Shown in pieces: positions 7,486-13,185 of a DNA stretch of 13,185 nucleotides (position 1 is the first letter of the stretch; each line of letters opens with the position of its first letter). This DNA comes from Candidatus Stahliibacteriota bacterium (GTDB lineage Bacteria > Hydrothermota > Tepidihabitantia > SM23-42). Where the stretch lies: NCBI GenBank assembly GCA_004376785.1, contig SOIY01000018.1, positions 1-13,185 of the forward strand. The letters run 5' to 3'. The position numbers and the translations under genes are program-made. A model generated the notes under the pieces. That model saw only the letters and a list, made by a program, of their open reading frames with translations. It made no database searches and was not told where the DNA came from.

Positions 7486-7533
7486 TGAATGTGGAGTGTG
7501 TAATTCGAATAAATCTTTTGTTTTCTTGACAGA
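7486..7533. other. short convergent intergenic space
   Basis: These 48 bases separate the 3' ends of the plus-strand cyclase gene and the minus-strand PorV-family gene. I see no stem-loop strong enough to call a bidirectional terminator. Confidence 0.5.
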
Positions 7534-8427
7534 TTATCTATTTGGCTTCCAAGAAAAAGAGAACTGGTGGGTCATACCCAGTTGTCCGTAAGCAGCAGCC
7601 GCATAATCGAATCCAAAATTCTTAAAGCAGACACCTAGCCCGGCTCTTAAACCGGTCAGACCTGCCATACCTGAACCAGTCCGGTATCCGAATCTCAATG
7701 CCAATATCTCAGCAATCCAGTACTCTACACCCAGCGCAATGCTGAACTCATCCGCATTAGAGATAATAAAATCCTGAGCAAATCCTAACTCTTGCAGGTT
7801 GTATTGCCAACCGAGTCGAACCAAAAGCGGCAGGGAAAACCTTTCCTGGTCTAATTCAATGCCGGTTCCGAAATTGCTTAATGAAATACCGATTTGCAAT
7901 CCTTTTATCGACAGCTCGTACATTCCGCCCGCATCAAATGCTATTGCTGTGGTAGAGAGACTTTCATGCTTTTCACTCAAGAATTTAAATCCAACCCCAA
8001 TACATGCTTTGTCGAGTTCTTTTGCATAACCGATATTTACTGCCCAATCTGATGCGGAAAAAGTATAATTGGGAATTGTGTCGCCTCTGATTGTTATACA
8101 CGGTATTTCTCCTGAATCCCAGTAATTGAACGACAAGCCAAAGGTGCCGATATTCCTGAACGCATACGCAGCGGCAAAGTACTCGTGCCTCATATCCAGA
8201 AGCCATGCATTATGCATAAAAAGTAGTTCAATCGATTTAATCTTTCCGAGTCCAGCAGGATTATAATAGAGTGCTGACGCATTATCAATATAAGCAGCAG
8301 ATGCCTCGCCCATGCCGCAGATCCGAGCATCAACCGGTATCTTTAAGAATGCTGCTCCGGCATCTCCGGGACCTGCATAAAGCAGGCTGATAATTATAAT
8401 TAGTGAAATTATTATAAGTTTCTTCAT
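7534..8427 (-). CDS. PorV/PorQ-family outer-membrane protein
   Basis: This 297-residue protein has a Sec signal peptide (MKKLIIISLIIIISLLYAGP, cleavage near 18). It shows the family's N-terminal signature: G-AGAAFLKIPVDAR--GMGEA-AA at 21-45 and YYNPAGL at 54-60. Alternating hydrophobic/Gly-rich strands fill the rest, as in FadL-like barrels (UPF0164/PorV/PorQ). In T9SS bacteria PorV collects cargo bearing C-terminal sorting domains at the outer membrane; related proteins are numerous in FCB phyla and not all are PorV itself. It starts ten bases after the stop of the Asp-box propeller gene, so the two form one operon and are probably translationally coupled; its own ribosome site is weak. The adjacent cargo-type protein makes a partner relation plausible but unproven. 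The final residues are SWKPNR, without a terminal aromatic. Confidence 0.82.
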   Translation of the reverse strand: MKKLIIISLIIIISLLYAGPGDAGAAFLKIPVDARICGMGEASAAYIDNASALYYNPAGLGKIKSIELLFMHNAWLLDMRHEYFAAAYAFRNIGTFGLSFNYWDSGEIPCITIRGDTIPNYTFSASDWAVNIGYAKELDKACIGVGFKFLSEKHESLSTTAIAFDAGGMYELSIKGLQIGISLSNFGTGIELDQERFSLPLLVRLGWQYNLQELGFAQDFIISNADEFSIALGVEYWIAEILALRFGYRTGSGMAGLTGLRAGLGVCFKNFGFDYAAAAYGQLGMTHQFSFSWKPNR

Positions 8428-8437
8428 CTTATCTTTT

Positions 8438-10462
8438 TTACCTAATGACCGACAATTTGCCCTTTTTAACTACACCATCAGAGGCCGTTACAAGATAGAT
8501 GTATATACCACTTGCTACATCCGCATCCCATGCACAATGTCCATCACCGTCTTCAATATCAGACCATACCAGAGAACCAGAAAGGTCATAGACCCTCACA
8601 TTTGCGCCTTGTGGTAAACCCTGGAAATGAATTCTGTCGTGCGCAGGATTCCGGTTCGGTTTAAATGGTATCGGAACAATGCTTAAGGAATCGAGACTGT
8701 TCCTTGATATTGGACCTTGAACAGTCACCATAAAACTCTCTTGAGCATAGACCCCAGCCTCAACAGCATGACCCCGAATTGTAATAATCCCGGCATATAT
8801 TCCTTCAGGAAAATCTTCAGGTATTACCACAGCAAGCGTGCACACAGCTGATTGCCCCACACTTAAAGCATTGGGCAGACCGAGTATAAAAACGCTGTCC
8901 AGAGCCGTCGCACCAGGACCGTAAAGTGTTTTGTTAAGTACATAAATTGAATCCATATGTTCAAGACTCGGACCATCAAGTGTGTCGGGATTATACGACG
9001 CATCAGTATTCACCAGTACAAATTCTGCCTTGGCATAAGGCGAGTATACAGGTCCAGCAGGCTGAGTCTTCAAGTTTATTGTACCATTTTCTACATCGAG
9101 TGAATCATTGTCCACGTCCAGGTCTATAGCAACCCAGCCCCTGATTGAATAGATATTACCGCCGAGTGAATCCTCAAAAAAATCCTGCCAGACAAGAAAG
9201 AAATTCGTGATATTATCGATTGACCTCACAAAAACCAAAGGCTGATAAAAAGCCCTTCCAAAACTGGCATTGCTTATTCCGGTAAACGTACTAATAAAAG
9301 ACTGGCTGTTTAAGAACCGGTCTGTCGAATCATTGTATGCTGCAACGCGAATATTGTATGTTTCATCTCCTTCTGGATCGCCATGCCAGGCGGCAACCAT
9401 AGTCCCATGGGGATCCATTCTGATTACTGGTTTGAAGTTATCATACGTTATCGATGTATCAGGCTCCCACCAGTTTACTCGTTGATTCGAGCCGGGCGAC
9501 AAAGTGTCTCTGTGCATTTGACTGAACCAGATATCAGGATTGACGTCACCTCCGCCGCGCCGTGCATCTTCCCAGCATACCAAAATATTACCGTTAAATG
9601 AATTATAGGTCAGTGAAGGATTGCCCCTGTAGACCTCGCTCATATCATCATTAATAATTATGTCTTCTGCCAAAAATGTATTACCTCTATCCTGGGAACA
9701 GTTATATCCAATCCAGGGATAAAGGTACTCGTTATTGCCTGATGTACCCAGTGCCCAGGCACAGTGCACCCAGCCGGTGTCGTCAACCACAAGATATGGA
9801 TTCCTATTAACATGGTCAGGATTATTATCAACAATCCCGAGGTCAATAAACGACTCTCCAAAATCTATTGAACGGGCAAGCTTTATGCGCAGCGAGTCAG
9901 TCGCATTATCAGCCCACAAAAGATAGAGAAATGTAGTATCCGGGCTGCTTTTGCTGTCTACGGCAAGCTTGGGCTGTGGTCCAGGGTTTATTTGAGATTG
10001 AAGGTTATTGATTACCATTATTCCCGGCACTGTATCAGGTGTGGACCAGGTCGCGCCGGCATCAGTCGACCTGGTTAAATACACTTTACAGGTATCGTTT
10101 CTTCGTGACTGCCACACCACATAAATATTATTTGAATCAATACATAGCCATGGATGTTTATCGTTTACTAAAGGACTCTGGCTCAGATTTATATTCGGCG
10201 TGGTCCAGGTTTTAGCAGTATCGCTAGATAATGCAAAATATATTTCATAGTTATCATCATTATCACGGTCATCTTCCCAGACCGAATAGAAAATCAGATT
10301 ATGGTCTACGATTGTTTGAGGGTGATACGCAGGATGACCCGATAAGCCAGGTGCATCGTCAATCCTGACCAATGTATCAAAAACAATGGTTCCCTGCCAG
10401 AGCAAGGAATCAGCTTGAGCAAAGATTATTAAGAGACCGATAAGAAGAAAGAGCTTTCGCAT
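8438..10462 (-). CDS. secreted Asp-box (sialidase-like) beta-propeller protein with sorting domain
   Basis: The product is 674 residues from the ATG at 10462, chosen because AAAGGAGG (10474-10467) lies four bases upstream and a signal peptide (MRKLFLLIGLLIIFAQA) follows at once. A longer frame to 10519 would only translate the hairpin leader. Residues about 20-400 form a BNR/Asp-box propeller with boxes at 79-86 (SSDTAKTW), 132-139 (STDAGATW), 198-205 (SIDFGESF) and 256-263 (SQDRGNTF). An Ig/NEW3-like beta domain spans about 440-585. The last 83 residues (592-674) are a divergent FlgD-like sorting domain (VPIPFKPN, VRVYDLSG, SGIYIYLV, KKGKLSVIR). The fold is shared with exo-sialidases, but I cannot identify their full Arg triad, so enzymatic activity is not claimed; a surface-binding role is equally possible. 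It is the first gene of an operon with the PorV-family gene. Confidence 0.85.
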   Translation of the reverse strand: MRKLFLLIGLLIIFAQADSLLWQGTIVFDTLVRIDDAPGLSGHPAYHPQTIVDHNLIFYSVWEDDRDNDDNYEIYFALSSDTAKTWTTPNINLSQSPLVNDKHPWLCIDSNNIYVVWQSRRNDTCKVYLTRSTDAGATWSTPDTVPGIMVINNLQSQINPGPQPKLAVDSKSSPDTTFLYLLWADNATDSLRIKLARSIDFGESFIDLGIVDNNPDHVNRNPYLVVDDTGWVHCAWALGTSGNNEYLYPWIGYNCSQDRGNTFLAEDIIINDDMSEVYRGNPSLTYNSFNGNILVCWEDARRGGGDVNPDIWFSQMHRDTLSPGSNQRVNWWEPDTSITYDNFKPVIRMDPHGTMVAAWHGDPEGDETYNIRVAAYNDSTDRFLNSQSFISTFTGISNASFGRAFYQPLVFVRSIDNITNFFLVWQDFFEDSLGGNIYSIRGWVAIDLDVDNDSLDVENGTINLKTQPAGPVYSPYAKAEFVLVNTDASYNPDTLDGPSLEHMDSIYVLNKTLYGPGATALDSVFILGLPNALSVGQSAVCTLAVVIPEDFPEGIYAGIITIRGHAVEAGVYAQESFMVTVQGPISRNSLDSLSIVPIPFKPNRNPAHDRIHFQGLPQGANVRVYDLSGSLVWSDIEDGDGHCAWDADVASGIYIYLVTASDGVVKKGKLSVIR

Positions 10463-10478
10463 TAATCCTCCTTTAGAA

Positions 10479-10560
10479 CTGGTGCCGTTCCAAATAGTTC
10501 GTGTTTTATTTTTGCACAACCATTAGAAAACCGAACTTTTTCAATTTGAAACGGTACTGG
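10479..10560 (-). promoter_or_regulatory. structured leader element, hairpin repeat copy B
   Basis: On the minus strand the element begins just after the promoter's -10 box and ends five bases before AAAGGAGG, so it makes up nearly the whole untranslated leader. Outer arms 10560-10544 and 10495-10479 pair over 17 positions. This includes an uninterrupted 11-pair stem (CCGTTTCAAAT with ATTTGGAACGG, one wobble). Inside it AGTTCG pairs with CGAACT, then GTTTT with AAAAC, leaving a loop of about 19 bases. It is homologous to copy A at 3784-3851, with an identical 3' arm except for one base in the outer stem. It could be a regulatory leader (ribosome-site control, RNA stability) or a small inserted palindromic repeat captured as a leader. 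Confidence 0.65.
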
Positions 10561-10562
10561 TT

Positions 10563-10591
10563 ATTATATTTAATTAATAGTAGGATGTCAA
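10563..10591 (-). promoter_or_regulatory. consensus sigma70-type promoter for the propeller-PorV operon
   Basis: On the minus strand TTGACA (10591-10586) and TATAAT (10568-10563) are separated by exactly 17 bases. The predicted start near 10556 falls within the first bases of the hairpin element, leaving its 11-pair stem intact in the transcript. Confidence 0.78.
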
Positions 10592-10817
10592 GACGTATTG
10601 TACTAAACCTGGATAATCGTTAGTATATTCCGGCAACTCGATAATTGGTTATTAATTTTCCCCAGCGTTACATTATATGTCTATTATAAAAACATCAAGT
10701 AATTTGCTGCAAATATTCTATTATTTATTTTACATTTAGATTAAACCATCTGTAATGTTGTTAAGACAATGTGCGTTTTCAAAATTCGATGATGTATTTA
10801 TTTTGTTTGAATATTTC
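10592..10817. other. AT-rich intergenic tract
   Basis: This is the space between the propeller operon promoter and the 3' end of the RRM gene. I see no gene, no homologous copy of the hairpin element, and no clear terminator for the RRM gene. Confidence 0.5.
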
Positions 10818-11120
10818 TTACCAGGAGCGACGCCCACCACCTCCTCTTCCGCCACCACCTCGACGGTCTGAACTATCTGTACGGGGACGCGCCTCGTTAA
10901 CATTAAGCGCTCGTCCCATGAACTCCTTGCCGCTCATGCCAGCGATCGCAGCTTGGGCTTCATCTTTATTAGGCATATCCACAAATCCGAATCCTCTTGA
11001 TCGACCACTGAACTTATCCTTTATAATGTTTACAGATGCTACCTGCCCAAAGGCTTCAAAAGCCTTTTGTAAATCGCTGTCTTTAGCATCATGCGACAAA
11101 TTTCCCACGTATATATTCAC
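10818..11120 (-). CDS. RRM-type RNA-binding protein with glycine-rich tail
   Basis: This is a 100-residue single-RRM protein of the bacterial/cyanobacterial Rbp type, which binds single-stranded RNA and is often cold-responsive. RNP2 is IYVGNL at 3-8 and RNP1 is RGFGFVDM at 42-49, with the aromatic positions Tyr4, Phe44 and Phe46 in place. The RRM runs about 1-78 and is followed by a short Arg/Gly tail (residues 82-100) ending RRSW. The start codon is GTG at 11120; AAAGGAGG (11132-11125) is four bases upstream. It is a single gene with its own promoter and a very short leader, so the long cold-shock leader of cspA-type genes is absent. The family call is secure; its RNA targets are unknown. 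Confidence 0.93.
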   Translation of the reverse strand: MNIYVGNLSHDAKDSDLQKAFEAFGQVASVNIIKDKFSGRSRGFGFVDMPNKDEAQAAIAGMSGKEFMGRALNVNEARPRTDSSDRRGGGGRGGGGRRSW

Positions 11121-11141
11121 GTAACCTCCTTTATGTAAATT

Positions 11142-11169
11142 AGTATATCCAAATCTAATATAATGTCAA
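11142..11169 (-). promoter_or_regulatory. sigma70-type promoter for the RRM gene
   Basis: On the minus strand TTGACA (11169-11164) is followed after 16 bases by TATACT (11147-11142). Transcription should start near 11135, only about 15 bases before the GTG and just upstream of the Shine-Dalgarno. Confidence 0.68.
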
Positions 11170-11176
11170 GTGATAC

Positions 11177-11210
11177 ATTGAGAATGTGGTTTTCGACACA
11201 CCTTCTCAAT
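11177..11210. repeat. inverted repeat upstream of the RRM promoter
   Basis: ATTGAGAA (11177-11184) and TTCTCAAT (11203-11210) are perfect 8-base arms. They are extended inward by TGTG (11185-11188) and CACA (11197-11200) with two unpaired bases. It lies seven bases upstream of the -35 box of the RRM gene. It could be an operator or a hairpin in an upstream transcript; no T run follows. Confidence 0.5.
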
Positions 11211-11357
11211 ATCCCTGACTATTGTAAAAAATGGAGGTTAGGTCATCTCATTCCTTCGATACTACAGCTGGACATTTGACAATTTAAAAAACCAACCCCA
11301 CGCATTATTTTTCAATAAAACTTCGAAACGTTCCGTAAGTCCGTATGTTCAGGTTTG
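11211..11357. other. intergenic tract between divergent promoters
   Basis: Apart from a 13-base direct repeat copy (ACATTTGACAATT at 11272-11284, repeated at 13153-13165), I see no gene or strong structure here. Confidence 0.45.
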
Positions 11358-11386
11358 TTGACAAATAAACATAAACAGGTTATAAT
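11358..11386 (+). promoter_or_regulatory. consensus sigma70-type promoter for the second propeller gene
   Basis: TTGACA (11358-11363) and TATAAT (11381-11386) are separated by exactly 17 bases. The transcript should begin near 11393, giving a leader of about 43 bases that contains AAAGGAGGT at 11422-11430. Confidence 0.8.
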
Positions 11387-11435
11387 GCGTTAGATTTGGG
11401 ACCAAAAGTAGATGAATTAAAAAAGGAGGTAAAAA

Positions 11436-13055
11436 ATGGAGCGACAATGGAAAAAGATATCCCTTTTAGGGCTGACGACGTTCCTGAGCTCTTTTGTTTG
11501 GCTGGTGTCAGCAGCAGCCTCTCTTCAGGAAGAGGCAATATTCCTGCGTGATACTGAAAATGGACCGATAGTTGTTCAACAACAGGGATTGTCCTATACC
11601 AGTGGTGTAGGGATGTTGGAAGACCCTGTGGTGGTTTGGTCACACTACTTAACGGATGCTATTTACAACACCACTTCCAACACTGTTAATGGCTATGTGT
11701 TTGCCGGAACCTACTTAAACCCACCGATGGAGGCCGAACTGTTTGCATTAGGAGGAGGAGGTATTCCAGAATGGGGATATGGCGGTACCGAATTTTACAC
11801 CGACGCAGGTGACATGGCTTTTACTCTGGCGGCTGTTGATGAAGATGCCTCCGGGGTGAACGTAATCAAATGGACTGGTCCGGGAAACGGTACTCCAGAC
11901 TGGACTACCAGTTTTGCAGGGTATGGTGTAACTTCCTACGGGCCAATTGCGGTCTCTGATGATGGCTCAACCATAGCGATCATAGCCGCTCCATCTGGAA
12001 CCGACGCTCATCTACTATTGTTCGATGCAGATTCATCAATCCCCTTGGCCAATTATGTGGCCTCCGGTCTGGGATTTCCCCGGTATGTGAAGATTAATGC
12101 AGATGGTAGGTATACGGCCTTCATAGCCTTAGCTACTATTGTAGTTTTTGACCGCAATCTTCTGAATGTGCGCGACCAGATATCAATGGGATTCAGTAAT
12201 AGCGCCCTGGACATCTCTGGAGATGGTAACTTAATAGCCTATGGCTGGCCCGCTCTCATACTCACGGAATGGAACGGATCGTCTTATCAGCAGTTATGGT
12301 CTTGGAGCGCAGGAGGGTATTACTTAAGCAGAACAGTAATATCTACCGACGCTACAACAATCGTCTCCTGTTGGTATACGACCGCGCATAATACCATTAA
12401 GGTGGTGGTTCACAACGTTGGTTCATCTACGCCTCTGTGGACCTACGATTATCCTCTCTCGAGTGGAACCTACCAGGAGGCCGCCTATGATGTCGACATC
12501 ACTGATGACGGAAATTACTTTGTAGTAGGCAGTTGGGGCGATGCCGCGAATCTGAACCCAGAGGTGCATATCTTCCAACGAGATAGTACTCCGCATGTAT
12601 ACTATACTGTGGATATGCCGGGTTCGATGTTTTCCGTAGATATATCCAGTAATGGCAGTTACGCTACTGCGTGCGGTAAACATATTCATGCCAACGTTTC
12701 GGGACACGGTGGGGATATCGTAATGATTAACACTGACATCACCGCGATCTCGAGCAATGATTTCGCTAACCTTCCCTGTGAGTTCGCGCTGATCGGTAAT
12801 CACCCCAACCCGTTCAATGTCAGAACAACAATCAGTTATCAAATACCAGTTACCAGTAGCGTAAAATTGGAAGTTCATAATATCCTTGGTGAAAAAGTAA
12901 CGACAATAGTAGATGGAGAGCAGGAAGCAGGAAAAAGATCAGTCAGTTGGGATGGTAGAGATGATCAGAAAAGACAACTGCCGGGTGGCGTATATTTTGT
13001 ACAATTGGAGACACCAAATCATAAAAAAACAAAAAAAGTAATACTACTAAAATAA
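11436..13055 (+). CDS. secreted beta-propeller protein with T9SS-type sorting domain
   Basis: This 539-residue exported protein has a signal peptide (about 1-28, MERQWKKISLLGLTTFLSS..., cleavage near VSAAAS). Residues about 45-430 carry repeated propeller-blade motifs with the pattern (I/V)S-DG--(I/V)A: VSDDGSTIAI, INADGRYTAF, ISGDGNLIAY, ITDDGNYFVV, ISSNGSYATA. They fit a WD40/YVTN-like propeller. The last 94 residues (446-539) are a textbook FlgD-like sorting domain (GNHPNPFN, ISYQIP, VHNILGEKV, SWDGRDD, GGVYFVQL, KKVILLK). No catalytic motif is visible; adhesion or matrix function is possible. The start is well supported by AAAGGAGGT five bases upstream of the ATG and by a consensus promoter. 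It is a single gene; I see no clear terminator in the 130 bases after it. Confidence 0.85.
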   Translation: MERQWKKISLLGLTTFLSSFVWLVSAAASLQEEAIFLRDTENGPIVVQQQGLSYTSGVGMLEDPVVVWSHYLTDAIYNTTSNTVNGYVFAGTYLNPPMEAELFALGGGGIPEWGYGGTEFYTDAGDMAFTLAAVDEDASGVNVIKWTGPGNGTPDWTTSFAGYGVTSYGPIAVSDDGSTIAIIAAPSGTDAHLLLFDADSSIPLANYVASGLGFPRYVKINADGRYTAFIALATIVVFDRNLLNVRDQISMGFSNSALDISGDGNLIAYGWPALILTEWNGSSYQQLWSWSAGGYYLSRTVISTDATTIVSCWYTTAHNTIKVVVHNVGSSTPLWTYDYPLSSGTYQEAAYDVDITDDGNYFVVGSWGDAANLNPEVHIFQRDSTPHVYYTVDMPGSMFSVDISSNGSYATACGKHIHANVSGHGGDIVMINTDITAISSNDFANLPCEFALIGNHPNPFNVRTTISYQIPVTSSVKLEVHNILGEKVTTIVDGEQEAGKRSVSWDGRDDQKRQLPGGVYFVQLETPNHKKTKKVILLK

Positions 13056-13185
13056 TTCTTTTTAGCACACTTGTATTGCAATGCTTGTGTATTGTAAATA
13101 CTTTAGTAAGAGTAAGAAAGAAGGTGAAGTGGTGAAGTGGGGTCAAATCTAAACATTTGACAATTCAGTCAGCATACGGGGTAAG
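13056..13185. other. right-edge intergenic tract with short repeats
   Basis: The tract holds an imperfect palindrome around ATTGCAAT, two tandem copies of GGTGAAGT (13123-13138), then GGGGTCAAATCT, and the second copy of ACATTTGACAATT (13153-13165). GGGGTCA-type sequence next to TTTGACA resembles edges I associate with IS200-like/REP-associated transposase elements, but no transposase lies inside the window. Confidence 0.3.

Noticed and set aside
10463..10519. N-terminal extension of the Asp-box protein (MCKNKTRTIW...)
   Set aside because: It translates the hairpin leader, has no ribosome site and would bury the signal peptide; ATG 10462 has AAAGGAGG and a signal peptide directly after it.
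10771..11124. 117-codon plus-strand frame opposite the RRM gene (Pro-rich)
   Set aside because: The Pro-rich stretch is the antisense of the RRM protein's Gly/Arg tail; the RRM motifs and minus-strand ribosome site settle the real strand.
12423..12878. 151-codon minus-strand frame inside the second propeller gene
   Set aside because: It is antisense to repeated propeller blades and the sorting domain, with no family resemblance or ribosome site.
13067..13092. Terminator after the second propeller gene
   Set aside because: The palindrome around ATTGCAAT is interrupted by mismatches and lacks a GC-rich stem and T tail.

Overview
The window looks like a stretch of chromosome from an AT-rich, diderm, uncultivated-type bacterium of the Fibrobacterota-Chlorobiota-Bacteroidota (FCB) neighbourhood, for example a WOR-3/Stahlbacteria-, Cloacimonadota- or KSB1-like lineage. 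This is inferred from content. Three large secreted proteins end in a FlgD-like/type IX secretion (T9SS) type A C-terminal sorting domain, and a PorV/PorQ-family outer-membrane protein and an OmpA-type envelope protein lie beside them. There is no rRNA, tRNA, CRISPR array or intact transposase.

Layout. Positions 1-430 hold two overlapping 49-residue minus-strand small ORFs of doubtful status, two tandem hairpins and short repeats. A minus-strand gene (430-3480) encodes a secreted multidomain CapA-type metallophosphatase with PKD and sorting domains. The 479-base divergent region after it contains a consensus promoter for that gene, a 23-base inverted copy of its 3' end, and one copy of a hairpin repeat. 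On the plus strand (3960-7485) come an OmpA/FecR-like/Ig/beta-barrel envelope protein and, 37 bases later, a membrane-bound dCache-HAMP-GGDEF diguanylate cyclase. Facing them is a minus-strand operon (10462 down to 7534) of a secreted Asp-box beta-propeller protein followed by the PorV-family protein. Its entire 5' leader is a second copy of the hairpin repeat. A short RRM RNA-binding protein gene (minus) and a second secreted beta-propeller protein with a sorting domain (plus, 11436-13055) complete the window.

How the genes fit together. The theme is cell-surface display. CapA-type, Asp-box and propeller proteins carry C-terminal secretion tags, and the PorV-family protein is of the type that receives such tags at the outer membrane. 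The OmpA protein ties the outer membrane to peptidoglycan. The diguanylate cyclase could link an external signal to this surface programme, but that is inference from adjacency only.

The best candidates for something new are the hairpin repeat that forms the leader of the propeller-PorV operon (its orphan copy keeps the fold although the inner sequence differs), the inverted copy of the sorting-tag 3' end upstream of the CapA gene's promoter, and the reversed domain order of the OmpA/beta-barrel protein, which also lacks a clear start and signal peptide.
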